Positions 9,164 to 20,300 are shown, counted from the first letter of the stretch. The stretch: 64,000 nt of DNA from Superficieibacter sp. 1612_C1 (GCF_015234305.1 NZ_JADGMI010000002.1:124001-188000), one strand, 5' to 3'. The notes: generated by a model not told the origin, from the letters alone. Made by a program: numbers and translations.

Positions 9164-10198
9164 ATGGCTTACTCAGTACAGAAGTCGCGCCTGGCGAAGG
9201 TAGCGGGTGTTTCGCTTGTGATGCTTCTCGCCGCCTGTAATTCTGACTCGCGCTACAAGCGTCAGGTCAGCGGCGACGAGTCATACCTGGATGCGGCACC
9301 GCTTGCCGAACTACATGCGCCAGCAGGCATGATTCTGCCGGTTCAAAATGGTGATTATAACGTTCCTGTCGCCAACGGCAGCGGGGCGGTGGGTAAAGCA
9401 CTGGACATCCGTCCGCCGGCTCAGCCGCTGGCGCTGGTCTCCGGGGCGCGTACCCAGTTTAACGGTGATACCTCCACGCTGCTGGTTGAAGGTAACCGCA
9501 GCAGTTCACTGTGGCCGCAGGTGGTCAGCGTGCTTCAGGCACAGAACTACGCCATTGATAAACGCGATGACGCCAGCCAGACCCTGACGACAGATTGGGT
9601 TAACTGGAACCGTCTGGACGAAGACGAACAGTATCGTGGTCGTTATCAGGTGAGCGTGAAGTCGCAAGGCTATCAGCAGGCGGTCACGGTTAAGTTGGTT
9701 AATCTTGAACAGGCCGGCAAGCCGGTTGCCGACGTCTCTTCATTACAGCGCTATAGTGCGCAAATGCTGAACGTGATCTCCGCCGGACTGGATAAAAACG
9801 CCACCGATGCGCAGAACGCCGCGCAAAGCCGTACCAGCAGCACGCTTGACGTACAAAGCGCTGCCGACGACACCGGTTTACCAATGCTGGTCGTCCGCGG
9901 TCCGTTCAACGTTGTCTGGCAGCGTCTGCCAGCTGCGCTGGAAAAAGTGGGCATGAAAGTCACGGACAGCACTCGTTCGCAGGGTAACCTGGCGGTAACC
10001 TACAAGCCGCTGTCTGACAGCGACTGGCAGGAGCTGGGCGCAAGCGATCCGGGTCTGGTCTCCGGCGACTATAAATTGCAGGTCGGCGATCTCGATAACC
10101 GCAGCAGCTTGCAGTTTATCGACCCGAAAGGTCATACGTTGACCCAGTCGCAGAACGACGCGCTGGTCGCCGTATTCCAGGCTGCATTCAGTAAGTAA
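9164..10198 (+). CDS. bamC: Outer-membrane assembly lipoprotein BamC (NlpB)
   Basis: The protein has 344 residues, as in E. coli. The signal peptide ends in the lipobox LLAAC, so Cys25 becomes the lipidated N-terminus. Two helix-grip domains follow an unstructured N-terminal arm that contacts BamD. BamC is an accessory part of the BAM complex that inserts beta-barrel proteins. The start is the ATG after GGGAG; a TTG one codon earlier is less likely. It is co-transcribed with dapA and closed by a hairpin just downstream. Confidence 0.97.
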   Translation: MAYSVQKSRLAKVAGVSLVMLLAACNSDSRYKRQVSGDESYLDAAPLAELHAPAGMILPVQNGDYNVPVANGSGAVGKALDIRPPAQPLALVSGARTQFNGDTSTLLVEGNRSSSLWPQVVSVLQAQNYAIDKRDDASQTLTTDWVNWNRLDEDEQYRGRYQVSVKSQGYQQAVTVKLVNLEQAGKPVADVSSLQRYSAQMLNVISAGLDKNATDAQNAAQSRTSSTLDVQSAADDTGLPMLVVRGPFNVVWQRLPAALEKVGMKVTDSTRSQGNLAVTYKPLSDSDWQELGASDPGLVSGDYKLQVGDLDNRSSLQFIDPKGHTLTQSQNDALVAVFQAAFSK

Positions 10199-10202
10199 TA
10201 TC

Positions 10203-10230
10203 AGGGGCTGGAGCAATCCGGCCCTTTTTT
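10203..10230 (+). terminator. Intrinsic terminator after bamC
   Basis: A GC-rich hairpin formed by GGGCTGGA and TCCGGCCC, with one G-U or mismatch, runs directly into six T residues, 5 bases after the bamC stop. It ends the dapA-bamC transcript before the purC promoter. Confidence 0.75.
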
Positions 10231-10239
10231 CTGGCGGCC

Positions 10240-10255
10240 ACGCAAACGTGTGCGT
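10240..10255. promoter_or_regulatory. PurR operator upstream of purC
   Basis: ACGCAAACGTGTGCGT differs by one base from the palindromic PurR consensus ACGCAAACGTTTGCGT. It lies 50 bases before the purC start, as in the known purine regulon, where PurR with hypoxanthine or guanine represses purC. Confidence 0.85.
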
Positions 10256-10305
10256 CGGTAAAAAAGCACAATTTTTAACGTTAAATCATAGCTGGGGTAA
10301 TAAAG

Positions 10306-11019
10306 ATGCAAAAGCAAGCTGAGTTGTATCGTGGTAAAGCGAAAACCGTACACAGCACGGAAAACCCGGATCTGTTGGTGCTCGAATTCCGCAATGATAC
10401 GTCAGCAGGGGACGGCGCGCGCATTGAGCAGTTTGATCGTAAAGGCATGGTGAATAATAAATTCAACTATTTCATTATGAGCAAACTGGCTGAAGCGGGC
10501 ATCCCCACGCAGATGGAAGCGCTGCTTTCAGACACCGAATGTCTGGTGAAAAAACTGGATATGGTGCCGGTAGAGTGTGTGGTCCGTAACCGTGCCGCCG
10601 GTTCGCTGGTGAAACGTCTGGGCATTGAAGAAGGTATCGAGCTGAACCCGCCGCTGTTCGACCTGTTCCTGAAAAATGATGCCATGCACGATCCGATGAT
10701 CAACGACTCTTATTGCGAAACCTTCGGCTGGGTGAGCAAAGAAAATCTCGCGCGGATGAAAGAGCTGACTTACAAAGCTAACGACGTGCTGAAAAAACTG
10801 TTTGATGATGCCGGGCTGATCCTGGTCGATTTCAAACTTGAGTTTGGTTTGTACAAAGGCGAAATCGTGCTGGGCGATGAGTTTTCTCCGGACGGCAGCC
10901 GTCTGTGGGACAAAGAAACGCTGGATAAAATGGACAAAGATCGCTTCCGTCAGAGTCTGGGCGGCGTTATCGAAGCCTACGAAGCGGTGGCGCATCGTCT
11001 GGGCGTGAAGCTGGATTAA
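10306..11019 (+). CDS. purC: SAICAR synthetase
   Basis: The 237-residue enzyme ligates aspartate to CAIR with ATP in de novo purine synthesis. The N-terminal segment YRGKAKTVH and the central [12 protein letters not shown] are the standard family motifs, and the length equals E. coli PurC. The gene stands alone behind a PurR operator and ends in a strong terminator. No ribosome-binding site anomalies are seen. Confidence 0.98.
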   Translation: MQKQAELYRGKAKTVHSTENPDLLVLEFRNDTSAGDGARIEQFDRKGMVNNKFNYFIMSKLAEAGIPTQMEALLSDTECLVKKLDMVPVECVVRNRAAGSLVKRLGIEEGIELNPPLFDLFLKNDAMHDPMINDSYCETFGWVSKENLARMKELTYKANDVLKKLFDDAGLILVDFKLEFGLYKGEIVLGDEFSPDGSRLWDKETLDKMDKDRFRQSLGGVIEAYEAVAHRLGVKLD

Positions 11020-11039
11020 TCCGGTTTCGTTATCCTTCA

Positions 11040-11068
11040 CCAGAGGATGGCCCCATCCTCTGGCTTTT
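11040..11068 (+). terminator. Intrinsic terminator after purC
   Basis: An 11-base perfect stem, CCAGAGGATGG paired with CCATCCTCTGG, is followed by CTTTT, about 20 bases after the purC stop. Confidence 0.85.
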
Positions 11069-11149
11069 GTCGCCGCTTTTCAGTGGTAATCCTGCGCTAT
11101 ACCGCCTACGATCATAATTAACATCAATAACTAAAAGACAGAGGTCGTT

Positions 11150-12016
11150 ATGCGCTGGCAAGGGCGTCGGGAAAGTGACAACGTAGAGGACAGGCGGAAC
11201 GACTCTGGATCGCCAATGATGGGCGGCGGCCGGGGATTTCGTATTCCAACGGGCAAAGGCGGAATTGTGATCCTGCTGGTGGTCGTGGTGGCGGGGTATT
11301 ACGGGGTGGATCTGACCGGTCTGCTCACGGGAGAACAGGTCTCTCAGCAGCAGACGCAGCGCTCAGTCAGTCCGCAGGATGAAGAAGCGGCAAAATTCAC
11401 CAAAGTCATCCTCGCGACCACAGAGGATACGTGGACAAAACAATTTTCCGCAATGGGGCGTGAGTATCAGCAGCCGCGGCTGGTGATGTATCGCGGCGCG
11501 ACCCGCACCGGCTGTGGCACCGGACAGTCAGTCATGGGGCCATTTTACTGTCCGGCGGACAGCACCGTGTATATTGACCTCTCGTTTTATGACGATATGA
11601 AAAACAAACTTGGCGCGGACGGTGATTTTGCCCAGGGCTACGTCATTGCTCACGAAGTCGGGCATCATGTGCAGAAGCTGCTGGGTATCGAAGCAAAAGT
11701 GCGCCAGCAGCAGCAAAACGCGTCTCAGACGGAAGTAAATCATCTCTCCGTGCGCATGGAATTGCAGGCCGACTGCTTTGCCGGCGTCTGGGGCAACGAT
11801 ATGCAGAAGCAGGATGTGCTGGAAGCGGGGGACGTGCAGGAAGCGCTTAATGCCGCTGAAGCTATCGGCGACGACCGCCTGCAAAAACAAAATCAGGGCC
11901 GCGTGGTGCCGGACAGTTTTACCCACGGCACCTCCGAGCAGCGTTATACCTGGTTTAAACGCGGTTTTGACAGCGGCGATCCGGCGCAGTGTAATACTTT
12001 CGGTAAATCACTTTAA
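11150..12016 (+). CDS. ypfJ: Putative zinc metalloprotease YpfJ
   Basis: The 288-residue protein belongs to the neutral zinc metallopeptidase family (YpfJ/KPN_00851 type). A basic, glycine-rich N-terminus precedes a single membrane segment at about 38-50, then a periplasmic domain with HEVGHH at 168-173 as the metal site. Two conserved cysteines lie in GCGTG and FYCP, and an ELQADCFAG segment supplies a third zinc ligand. The physiological substrate is unknown. E. coli has the same gene between purC and tmcA. tmcA starts 17 bases downstream, so they are probably co-transcribed. Confidence 0.92.
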   Translation: MRWQGRRESDNVEDRRNDSGSPMMGGGRGFRIPTGKGGIVILLVVVVAGYYGVDLTGLLTGEQVSQQQTQRSVSPQDEEAAKFTKVILATTEDTWTKQFSAMGREYQQPRLVMYRGATRTGCGTGQSVMGPFYCPADSTVYIDLSFYDDMKNKLGADGDFAQGYVIAHEVGHHVQKLLGIEAKVRQQQQNASQTEVNHLSVRMELQADCFAGVWGNDMQKQDVLEAGDVQEALNAAEAIGDDRLQKQNQGRVVPDSFTHGTSEQRYTWFKRGFDSGDPAQCNTFGKSL

Positions 12017-12033
12017 TTCGACAAAGGGCAGTC

Positions 12034-14034
12034 ATGGACGAACTACGCGCGCTGACGGCGACGATGGCACAGGAGGGCATCCGCCGCCTGCTGGTGGTGA
12101 GCGGCGATGCGGCGTGGAGTCTGGTGCAGGCTAATTCCCTGCGCCAGAGCCTGCCCGGCGACTGGCTGACCGTGAGTCCGCAGGCTATGTCCGAACCGCA
12201 TTGTCTGCCTGGCGCGCTGGTCACCCTGCTGGGCCGCGAGTTTCATCACGCCATTTTTGACGCGCGTAGCGGCTTTGACGTGGCGGCCTTAGCTGCGCTT
12301 GGCGGAACGCTGCGGGCCGGAAGCTGGCTGGTGCTGCTGGTGCCGCCGCTGGCGGACTGGCCTGCGCAACCCGACGACGATGCTGTGCGCTGGAGCGACA
12401 CTTCCGCGCCTATTCCGACGCCCAATTTTGTCCATCACTTCTGCCGTATCCTTAAATCACACCCTCACACTCTGGTCTGGCAGCAGGGGCAGCCGCTACG
12501 GGTGCCAGTTTATCCCGCCAGACCCACGTGGTGTCCGGCCTCCGGCGAACCGGATGTTGAACAGAGACAGGTGCTTAGCCAGCTGATTCATTCACCTGAA
12601 GGTGTCGCGGTGCTGACCGCAGAGCGCGGGCGTGGAAAATCGGCGCTGGCGGGCATGTTTATTCGGCAATTACGCGGCACCGCTATCGTTACCGCACCTG
12701 CGAAAGCGGCGACCGATGTGCTGGCCGCGTTTGCGGGCGATCGCTATCACTTTATGGCCCCCGATGCGTTGCTGGCATCGCGGGCAGCCGCCGACTGGCT
12801 GATTGTTGATGAAGCGGCGGCGATCCCCGGCCCGCTATTGCAGCGGCTAACGGCGCGTTTTTCGCGCGTGCTGCTGACCACCACCGTTCAGGGCTACGAA
12901 GGCACCGGACGCGGATTTCTGCTCAAGTTTTGTGCCCGCTTTCCGCAACTTAAGACGTTCACGCTCGAACAGCCGCTGCGCTGGGCGCAGAATTGCCCGC
13001 TGGAAACGGTCATTAACGCGGCGCTGTTATTTAACGATGAGACGTTTTCCGTCCGGCCAGAAGGGACGCTGCAATTTAGCAGCGTAGAGCAGCAGGCGTG
13101 GCAGGAGCAGCCGCAACTGCCCGCCGCACTGTATCAACTGCTGTCGGGGGCGCACTACCGCACGTCGCCGCTGGATTTACGCCGGATGATGGACGCGCCG
13201 GGGCAGCATTTTATCGCCGCTCAAAGTGACACCGTTCCGGCTGGCGCGCTGTGGCTGGTGGAGGAGGGGGGCCTGAGCGCCGGGTTGAGTCAGGCGGTGT
13301 GGGCAGGATTTCGCCGCCCGCGCGGCAATCTGGTCGCTCAGTCGCTGGCAGCGCACGGCGGCAGCCCGTTTGCCGCCACGCTCAGCGCAAGACGGATTAC
13401 GCGTATTGCGGTGCATCCGCTGCGCCAGCGTGAAGGTATCGGTCAGCGGCTGGTGGAGCGGGCCTGTCGCGCCACAGAGGGTTGCGACTATCTGTCGGTC
13501 AGCTTCGGCTATACGCCCGAGCTATGGTGTTTCTGGCAGCGCTGCGGCTTTATGCTGGTGCGCATAGGCAGCCATCGTGAAGCGAGTAGCGGCTGCTATA
13601 CCGCGATGGCGATCCGCCCCTTCACTGCCAGCGGACAGGCGCTGGCGACGCATGAGCATCAGCGCCTGAGGCGCGATCTGCCCTGGCTGGTGCCGTGGCT
13701 TGACGAGACATTGCCGCTGACTGCCAGCGATGACGCTATGCTTAATGAAGATGACTGGTGGGAGCTGGCGGGGTTTGCCTTTGCCCATCGACCGCTGCTC
13801 TCCTGCGTCGGCAGCCTCAATCGTCTGCGACAGCAGGTCACTTTGCCGCTCCCTGCGCTGCGTGGAAGGCTGGCGCAACAGAGTGAGACCGCGCTCTGCG
13901 CCGAACTGGCGCTGAGCGGGCGTAAAGCACTGCTTAACCAGATGCGTCAGGAGGCCGCCTGTGCGATGAAAAAACTCGACGCCGCGCGGACGGAATCGCT
14001 GCGCGACAAGGTGGTTCAACTGCAATATTTTTAA
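12034..14034 (+). CDS. tmcA: tRNA(Met) cytidine acetyltransferase TmcA
   Basis: The 666-residue protein makes N4-acetylcytidine at the wobble position of elongator tRNA-Met, using acetyl-CoA and ATP or GTP. It shows an N-terminal domain, an RNA-helicase-like module with Walker A AERGRGKSA around 196-204 and Walker B IVDEAAAIPG, and then a GNAT acetyltransferase fold with RITRIAVHPLRQREGIG near residue 450. A tRNA-binding C-terminus follows. E. coli TmcA (YpfI) has 671 residues. The gene is probably translated from the ypfJ transcript. Confidence 0.96.
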   Translation: MDELRALTATMAQEGIRRLLVVSGDAAWSLVQANSLRQSLPGDWLTVSPQAMSEPHCLPGALVTLLGREFHHAIFDARSGFDVAALAALGGTLRAGSWLVLLVPPLADWPAQPDDDAVRWSDTSAPIPTPNFVHHFCRILKSHPHTLVWQQGQPLRVPVYPARPTWCPASGEPDVEQRQVLSQLIHSPEGVAVLTAERGRGKSALAGMFIRQLRGTAIVTAPAKAATDVLAAFAGDRYHFMAPDALLASRAAADWLIVDEAAAIPGPLLQRLTARFSRVLLTTTVQGYEGTGRGFLLKFCARFPQLKTFTLEQPLRWAQNCPLETVINAALLFNDETFSVRPEGTLQFSSVEQQAWQEQPQLPAALYQLLSGAHYRTSPLDLRRMMDAPGQHFIAAQSDTVPAGALWLVEEGGLSAGLSQAVWAGFRRPRGNLVAQSLAAHGGSPFAATLSARRITRIAVHPLRQREGIGQRLVERACRATEGCDYLSVSFGYTPELWCFWQRCGFMLVRIGSHREASSGCYTAMAIRPFTASGQALATHEHQRLRRDLPWLVPWLDETLPLTASDDAMLNEDDWWELAGFAFAHRPLLSCVGSLNRLRQQVTLPLPALRGRLAQQSETALCAELALSGRKALLNQMRQEAACAMKKLDAARTESLRDKVVQLQYF

Positions 14035-14110
14035 CTAACTCATTCAGTTAAATGGCATGGTCATTACCCCCGGACGGCGTAAACTGCCTGTCAGAACAAA
14101 GGAGACAGCC

Positions 14111-14809
14111 ATGAAACACGATCATTTTATCGTCCAGAGTCCGACCACACCGGCGCAGCAATTGCTGCTGCTGTTTCATGGCGTGGGCGATAACCCGGTC
14201 TCAATGGGCCAGTTAGGTAGCTGGTTCGCGCCGCTTTTCCCGGATGCGCTGATCGTCAGCATCGGCGGACCGGAACCGTCCGGCCCGGCACCCGGTCGTC
14301 AGTGGTTCTCCGTTCAGGACATCACTGAAACCAACCGTCAGGCGCGCATTGACGCCATTATGCCGACCTTTATCGACACGGTGCGCTACTGGCAGCAGCA
14401 AAGCGGCGTTGGACCGCAGGCGACGGCGCTGATTGGCTTTTCTCAGGGGTCGATTATGTCGCTCGAGAGCATTAAGGCAGAACCGCACCTTGCTTCGCGG
14501 GTGATTGCCTTTAACGGCCGCTACGCCACGCTGCCAGCAACGGCCTCAACCGCCACCACCGTCCATTTGATTCACGGTGGCGACGATCCGGTGATTGACC
14601 TTGCCTGGGCGGTTGCCGCGCAGGAAGCGCTGGTCAGCGCGGGTGGCGATGCCACGCTGGATATCGTGGAAGATCTGGGACATGCCGTCGACGATCGCAG
14701 TATGCAGCTTGCGCTCGATCATCTTCGTTACACCGTGCCAAAACGCTACTTTGATGAGGCGTTAAGCGGCGGCAAGCCGAACGATGACGGGATTGTTGAA
14801 CTGTTCTGA
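14111..14809 (+). CDS. ypfH: Putative esterase/hydrolase YpfH
   Basis: The 232-residue alpha/beta hydrolase resembles the carboxylesterase/phospholipase family. The oxyanion region LLFHGVGD lies at 20-27, the nucleophile Ser111 sits in GFSQG, the acid is probably the Asp in HGGDDPVID, and the histidine is in DLGHAVD. Length equals E. coli YpfH, reported to hydrolyse short acyl esters. I chose ATG at 14111, behind AAGGAGACA; the frame extends 18 codons upstream without a ribosome-binding site. Confidence 0.93.
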   Translation: MKHDHFIVQSPTTPAQQLLLLFHGVGDNPVSMGQLGSWFAPLFPDALIVSIGGPEPSGPAPGRQWFSVQDITETNRQARIDAIMPTFIDTVRYWQQQSGVGPQATALIGFSQGSIMSLESIKAEPHLASRVIAFNGRYATLPATASTATTVHLIHGGDDPVIDLAWAVAAQEALVSAGGDATLDIVEDLGHAVDDRSMQLALDHLRYTVPKRYFDEALSGGKPNDDGIVELF

Positions 14810-14817
14810 AAATAAAA

Positions 14818-14846
14818 ACGGCGGAAAAGGCGCGCTTTTCCGCCGT
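14818..14846 (-). terminator. Intrinsic terminator of ypfN
   Basis: An 11-base perfect stem, ACGGCGGAAAA paired with TTTTCCGCCGT, is followed by TTTTTATTTT when read on the minus strand, 6 bases after the ypfN stop. On the plus strand there is no U-run, so it mainly serves the yffB-dapE-ypfN transcript. Confidence 0.85.
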
Positions 14847-14851
14847 CAGCA

Positions 14852-15040
14852 TTACTTTTTCTTCGGCCAGTCGTCTTCATCGTCCCACTTATCATTAAAG
14901 TCACGATGCGGGGGCAGTTCTGGCTTGTTGGCAAGGAATTTTTTGTGATCGACGCGTTTCAAATCTTTTATTACGTTCAGCAGTACGCCTACCAGAAAAA
15001 CCAGTACCAGAACCCACCAGTATTTTGTCAGCCATTCCAT
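14852..15040 (-). CDS. ypfN: Small membrane protein YpfN (UPF0370)
   Basis: The 62-residue protein has one N-terminal membrane segment (about 4-24), then a basic and acidic tail with [18 protein letters not shown]. It matches E. coli YpfN closely, apart from a slightly shorter C-terminus. Function is unknown. I use the ATG at 15040, since the longer open frame runs into dapE and would remove the membrane-first layout. It lies 28 bases after dapE. Confidence 0.92.
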   Translation of the reverse strand: MEWLTKYWWVLVLVFLVGVLLNVIKDLKRVDHKKFLANKPELPPHRDFNDKWDDEDDWPKKK

Positions 15041-15068
15041 GTGCGAATCCTCTATGTTGTGCGGCGCG

Positions 15069-16196
15069 TCAGGCGACGAGTTGTTCCATAATACGCTGAT
15101 ACATTCGGGCCAGCAGTTGCAAATCGGCAGCGTTAACGCACTCATTTATTTTATGAATGGTCGCGTTGACCGGACCGAGTTCAACCACCTGTGCCCCCAT
15201 GCGGGCGATAAAACGTCCGTCTGACGTGCCGCCTGTGGTTAACAGTTGCGGTTTAATTTCATTATAGTGCTCAATGGCATTGACCACCGCCTCAATCAGT
15301 TTGCCTCGGCCAGTAAGGAACGGCTGCCCGGAAAGCCACCAGTCCAGGGTGTAGCGCAGCTGGTGTTTTTCCAGCAGGGCAACCACATGGGCTTTAATCT
15401 GCTCATCCGTCAGCTCAGTGCTGAAACGGAAGTTAAACTGGACGAACAGATCGCCAGGAATGACGTTATTGCTGCCGGTGCCTGCCTGAATATTGGCGAT
15501 CTGCATACTGGTCGGCGGGAAGTAGTCGTTACCACGATCCCATTCAATCGCGACCAGTTCGTTTAGCATCGGCGCAGCCCGGTGCACCGGATTATCGGCC
15601 AGATGCGGATAGGCTACGTGGCCCTGCACGCCGTGAATGGTCAGGTTGCAGGTGAGCGAACCGCGACGGCCATTCTTGACGACATCACCCACGACTTCCG
15701 TGCTGGAGGGTTCACCCACCAGGCAATAATCCACTCTTTCATGGCGCGCCATCAGCGCTTCAACGACTTTAACGGTGCCGTTTTTTGCGCTGGCTTCTTC
15801 ATCTGAGGTAATAAGAAATGCCAGCCGACCCCGGTGATGCGGATATTGCGCCACGAAACGTTCAGCGGCGACCACCATCGCTGCCAGCGAACCTTTCATG
15901 TCCGCCGCACCGCGCCCAAACAGCATACCGTCGCGGATCGTCGGTTCGAACGGCGGGTTAATCCAGCGATCGGCGTCGCCGGCGGGTACCACGTCAGTAT
16001 GTCCGGCAAAGGCCAGCGTTTCGCCCTGTCCACGCCAGGCCCAGAAATTACGGGTATCACCCACATCCATATGCTCAATGGTAAAACCAATCGCACGCAG
16101 GCGTTCAATCATTAATGCCTGGCATCCCGCGTCGTCGGGACTCAGGGAAGGGCGGCGGATAAGCTGCTGTGCCAGCTCAATGACCGGGCAAGACAT
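15069..16196 (-). CDS. dapE: N-succinyl-L,L-diaminopimelate desuccinylase
   Basis: The 375-residue M20 metallohydrolase removes succinate in the lysine/diaminopimelate pathway. Metal ligands are visible: His66 in FAGHTDVVP, the Asp of GRGAADMKG, and the Glu pair in SDEEAS. The lid domain sits between about 180 and 290. Length equals E. coli DapE. The gene follows yffB by 3 bases and precedes ypfN, one transcription unit. Together with dapA in this window it supplies diaminopimelate for the wall. Confidence 0.98.
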   Translation of the reverse strand: MSCPVIELAQQLIRRPSLSPDDAGCQALMIERLRAIGFTIEHMDVGDTRNFWAWRGQGETLAFAGHTDVVPAGDADRWINPPFEPTIRDGMLFGRGAADMKGSLAAMVVAAERFVAQYPHHRGRLAFLITSDEEASAKNGTVKVVEALMARHERVDYCLVGEPSSTEVVGDVVKNGRRGSLTCNLTIHGVQGHVAYPHLADNPVHRAAPMLNELVAIEWDRGNDYFPPTSMQIANIQAGTGSNNVIPGDLFVQFNFRFSTELTDEQIKAHVVALLEKHQLRYTLDWWLSGQPFLTGRGKLIEAVVNAIEHYNEIKPQLLTTGGTSDGRFIARMGAQVVELGPVNATIHKINECVNAADLQLLARMYQRIMEQLVA

Positions 16197-16199
16197 ACA

Positions 16200-16556
16200 C
16201 TACACCTCGTCAAAATAGGTCTGGTAACCTGAATCGTTAAAACCAAGCAGCATAGGCTTCCCGGGCGCGCAGAGCAATGGGCGTTTGATGATTGCTGGCA
16301 TTTCGAGCATCAATGCGGCCGCTGAATCCGCATCTTTTATCGCCGCTTTTTGCGCCTCATCCAGCTTACGCCACGTGGTGCCGCGGGTATTCAGCAACGC
16401 TTCCCAGCCAAGCTCACTAATAAACGTGCTCAATAGTTTATCGTCCAGACCGTCGCTACGGTAGTCATGAAATCGATAAGTCTGGTCATGCTCATCCAGC
16501 CAGCGGCGCGCTTTTTTGACGGTATCGCAGTTTTTAATGCCGTACAGAACGATCAT
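16200..16556 (-). CDS. yffB: ArsC/Spx-family protein YffB
   Basis: The 118-residue thioredoxin-fold protein starts with [16 protein letters not shown], where Cys10 is the active-site cysteine, and has a RPLLC segment later. E. coli YffB has the same length and lies upstream of dapE. It resembles arsenate reductase and binds glutathione in related species, but its cellular role is unclear. It is the first gene of the yffB-dapE-ypfN unit. Confidence 0.93.
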   Translation of the reverse strand: MIVLYGIKNCDTVKKARRWLDEHDQTYRFHDYRSDGLDDKLLSTFISELGWEALLNTRGTTWRKLDEAQKAAIKDADSAAALMLEMPAIIKRPLLCAPGKPMLLGFNDSGYQTYFDEV

Positions 16557-17182
16557 GTTTAACCCTTTTGCGTTGAATTGTTATTTTTGTTCAGATGGTT
16601 TGAACGATATTTAGTTATTCACTATTGTCGCATAATTACTCGTATAGCAGCGAATTTTATATAAATTGCATAAAAAGTAACTGTATTGATTCGCCCGTCA
16701 TATGAATTTCAGATTGGGCTGAAAATAAAAGCGGGTCATAACAGAAACGTATAAATAACCCTTTTCTCCACTCGGACGCTTATTACTGCGCCGTCATCGT
16801 ATTTACCGCGCGGCTCGTCATATTATTGTCATACAGAATCTAATTTGTAACAAGATAAAGTACGCATGCTAACAATGATGGCGTTGATGATTAACACAAT
16901 TAACCTGTTTGTTATATGCGCTACTTCGGCATTCTGAGCAGCTGGCGTGCTGGCAGAGGCGAAACTATCCCTGAAATTGATGTGGGTTATATTTACGTTT
17001 TTCTGAACAAGGATATTGCAAAATGTTGCTATGTGTCACATAAAAAATAACGTACTGCGCTCATATTATGTTTAACCCGCTAAGCGTACTCCAGGAGGCG
17101 ACAATCATTGCAGTGGTGTAATTTTCTTCACATATAAAAAAGAATTTTGTAAAATAGCGATAATAAGAAAGAGAGGTTGTAT
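16557..17182. other. AT-rich intergenic stretch between yffB and ypfM
   Basis: This 626-base gap is clearly richer in A and T than the flanking genes. It must carry the yffB promoter (reading left) and the ypfM promoter (reading right; GAGAGG precedes the ypfM ATG). One short open frame, 16866-16937 on the plus strand, would encode a 23-residue hydrophobic peptide, but it has only a weak ribosome-binding site. No tRNA, repeat or transposon end is visible. Confidence 0.5.
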
Positions 17183-17242
17183 ATGATTGAACGTGAACTG
17201 GGGAACTGGAAAGATTTTATTGAAGGCATGTTGCGCAAATAA
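17183..17242 (+). CDS. ypfM: Microprotein YpfM (19 residues)
   Basis: The 19-codon frame starting MIERELGNWKDF is almost identical to E. coli YpfM as I remember it, with one apparent substitution (Gly for Val before MLRK). It has a strong ribosome-binding site (GAGAGG seven bases upstream) and a terminator right behind. The peptide is amphipathic and charged, without a membrane segment. Its function is unknown, but conservation at the same site beside acrD argues that it is real. Confidence 0.9.
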   Translation: MIERELGNWKDFIEGMLRK

Positions 17243-17280
17243 AATCCTGAACTGCGTCGGCAGTCAGCACAGTACAATGA

Positions 17281-17309
17281 AAAAGCGACCGTTAAGGTCG
17301 CTTTTTTTG
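17281..17309. terminator. Bidirectional terminator between ypfM and acrD
   Basis: AGCGACC and GGTCGCT form a 7-base perfect stem with a short loop, flanked by A5 on the left and T7 on the right. It can therefore end both the ypfM transcript (plus) and the acrD transcript (minus). Confidence 0.88.
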
Positions 17310-17328
17310 TTCATGTCTGTTGAACATC

Positions 17329-20300
17329 TTACTCGCGTCGCGGCTTAAGCGGGAAGCGGCGGCGTACCAGCACAAAGAACAGCGGGACGAAGAAAATCGC
17401 CAGAATGGTCGCTGAGATCATGCCGCCTATCACCCCGGTACCCACTGCATGCTGGCTACCCGAGCCTGCGCCCGTACTGATTGCCATTGGCAGCACGCCA
17501 AAAATAAAGGCCAGCGAGGTCATCAGGATGGGCCTCAGACGCTGGCGGCAGGCGTCAAGCGTGGCTTTCACTAAATCCTCACCCTTCTGGTTCATCTCAT
17601 TGGCGAACTCCACAATCAGAATGGCGTTTTTCGCCGACAGGCCAATGACCGTCAGCAGCCCGACCTGGAAATAAACATCGTTTTCCAGACCGCGTATCCA
17701 GGTGGCGAGCAGCGCACCCAAAATGCCAAGCGGCACCACCAGAATAACGGAGAACGGCACCGACCAGCTCTCATAGAGCGCGGCAAGACAGAGGAAAATA
17801 ACCAGCACGGTGAGGGCATAGAGCGCCGGGGCCTGCGCGCCGGAAAGCCGCTCCTGGTAGGACATGGCGGTCCACTCCAGGCCGAAGCCGCCGGGTAATT
17901 GACGCACCAGTTTTTCCATCGTATCCATCGCGCTACCGGTGCTGACGCCCGGTGCCGCTTCACCGACTATCTCCAGCGCGGAATAGCCGTTATAGCGTTC
18001 CAGACGCGGCGATCCGGTTTCCCAACGCGAGGTCGCAAAGGCGGAGAACGGCACCATATTGCCGTCTTTGTTACGCACGTACCACAGATTAATGTCGCCC
18101 GGCAGCATGCGGTATTTGGCCGCCGCCTGAACGTAAACTTTTTTCACCCTTCCGCGATCCATAAAGTCGTTAACGTAGCTGGAGCCCCACGCGGTTTGCA
18201 GCGTATCGTTAATATCGTCGATGCTTACGCCCAGCGCCTGCGCTTTACGCTGATCGATATCTATCTGCAATTGCGCGCTGTCGTCGAGGCCGTTGTGACG
18301 CACGCGGGTGAGCGAGGTGTCTTTCCCGGCAAGTTCAAGCAACTGGTCACGGGCGGCCATCAGCGCATCGTGGCCTTTGCCGGCGTGGTCCTGCAACTCC
18401 ATATCAAACCCGGCAGAGCTGCCGAGGCCGCTGATCGCTGGCGGACTGCTGGCAATGACGCGCGCTTCATTGATATGCGCAAAAGCCTTCGTCGCGCGTT
18501 CAATAATGGCGGAAGAGGAGCCGGTGCTCATATCGCGGTCATCCCAGTCCTTCAGGCGTATAAACATGCGTGCCACGTTCTGCCCGTTACCGCCCGGACC
18601 GGAGCCAATAGTGGCGAAAATAGAGGTCACGTTGTCTTTCTCGTGGCTGAAGAAATAGTCCTCTACCTTCTGCACGACTTTCAGCGTCTGCTGCTGGGTA
18701 GAGCCGCTGGGAAGCTGAACCGAGGTGGTAAACATGCCGCGGTCTTCCTGCGGTAAAAAGGAAGAGGGCAGGCGCAGAAAGATAAACACCACGCCACCAA
18801 GCAGAAGCACGTAAATCAGTATCCAGCGCAGGCTGCGATGGAGGATCTTCGCCACGCCAGATTCATAACGCTGCGCATTGCGATTAAACGTGCGGTTAAA
18901 CCAGCCGAAAAATCCGCGCTGCCCGTGCTGCTCACCTTTATGCAGCGGTTTAAGCAGGGTGCAGCACAGGGCAGGCGTCAGGATCATCGCCACCAGCACG
19001 GACAACACCATGGCCGAGACGATAGTAATTGAGAACTGGCGATATATTGCGCCGGTGGTGCCGCCAAAAAACGCCATGGGAACAAACACGGCGGAAAGCA
19101 CCATTGCAATGCCCACCAGCGCGCCCTGGATCTGGCCCATCGATTTTCGCGTCGCCTGGCGCGGCGAAAGCCCTTCCTCGCTCATGATACGTTCGACGTT
19201 TTCCACCACCACGATAGCGTCATCGACCAGCAGGCCGATAGCCAGTACCATCGCAAACATGGTGAGGGTATTAATGCTGTAACCGAAGGCGTAAAGCACG
19301 GCGAAGGTGCCCATCAGCACCACGGGAACCGCGATAGTAGGAATTAACGTGGCGCGGAAATTTTGCAAAAACAGGTACATTACCAGGAACACCAGCACAA
19401 TGGCTTCCAGCAACGTTTTGACCACATCGGTAATGGAGGCTTTGACGAAAGAGGTAGTCTCGTAGGCGACTTTATATTCCAGTCCGTGCGGGAAATACGC
19501 CGAGAGCTCATCCAGACGGTGCAGCACCAGTTCCGCCGTCGCCATTTCATTGGCCCCGGATGCCAGTTTGACCCCCAGACCGGACGCGGGCTGGCGATTG
19601 TAGCGGCTGAGATAGTCATATTTCTCGGCCCCCATTTCGACGCTCGCCACGTCACCCAGCGTCACTTCAGAGCCATCCTGATTCACCCGCAGCGTAATCT
19701 CGCGGAACTGCTGCGGCGTTTGCAGCAGCGACTGTGAGTTAATGGTGGCGTTCAACGCCTGCTTATCGACCGACGGCGTGCCGCCGAGCTGACCGACGGC
19801 AATCTGCGCGTTTTGCGACTCGATAGCGTCCGTCACATCTTTTGCTGTCAATTGAAAGCTATTCAGTTTGGCCGGGTCCAGCCAGATGCGCATGGAATAT
19901 TGCGAACCGTAGGCGTCAATATCGCCCACGCCGTTGATACGGCTGAGCGGCTCCTGAATATTACTGGCGACGTAGTCCGCGATGTCCTGCTTATCCATAC
20001 TGCCATCGGTGGACACAAAGGCGATGGTCAGAATGTTGGTGTCGCCAGTTTTACGTACCGTCACCCCCTGATCCTGCACCGCCTGCGGCAGTTTGCGCAT
20101 CGCTGACTGAAGCTGGTTTTGCACCTGCTGCACGGCTTCGTCAGGATTGGTTCCGGCGATAAAACTCAGGGTTACGGTGGCCTGACCGGTGGCGCTGCTT
20201 TGCGACGACATATACATCAGATTGTCGAGTCCGGTCATATTCTGTTCAATAACCTGCGTCACCGTATTTTCCAGCGTCTGTGCAGAAGCACCGGGATAGT

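Noticed and set aside
17899-18756. 285-codon frame opposite acrD
   Set aside because: Shadow frame; acrD has all RND features.
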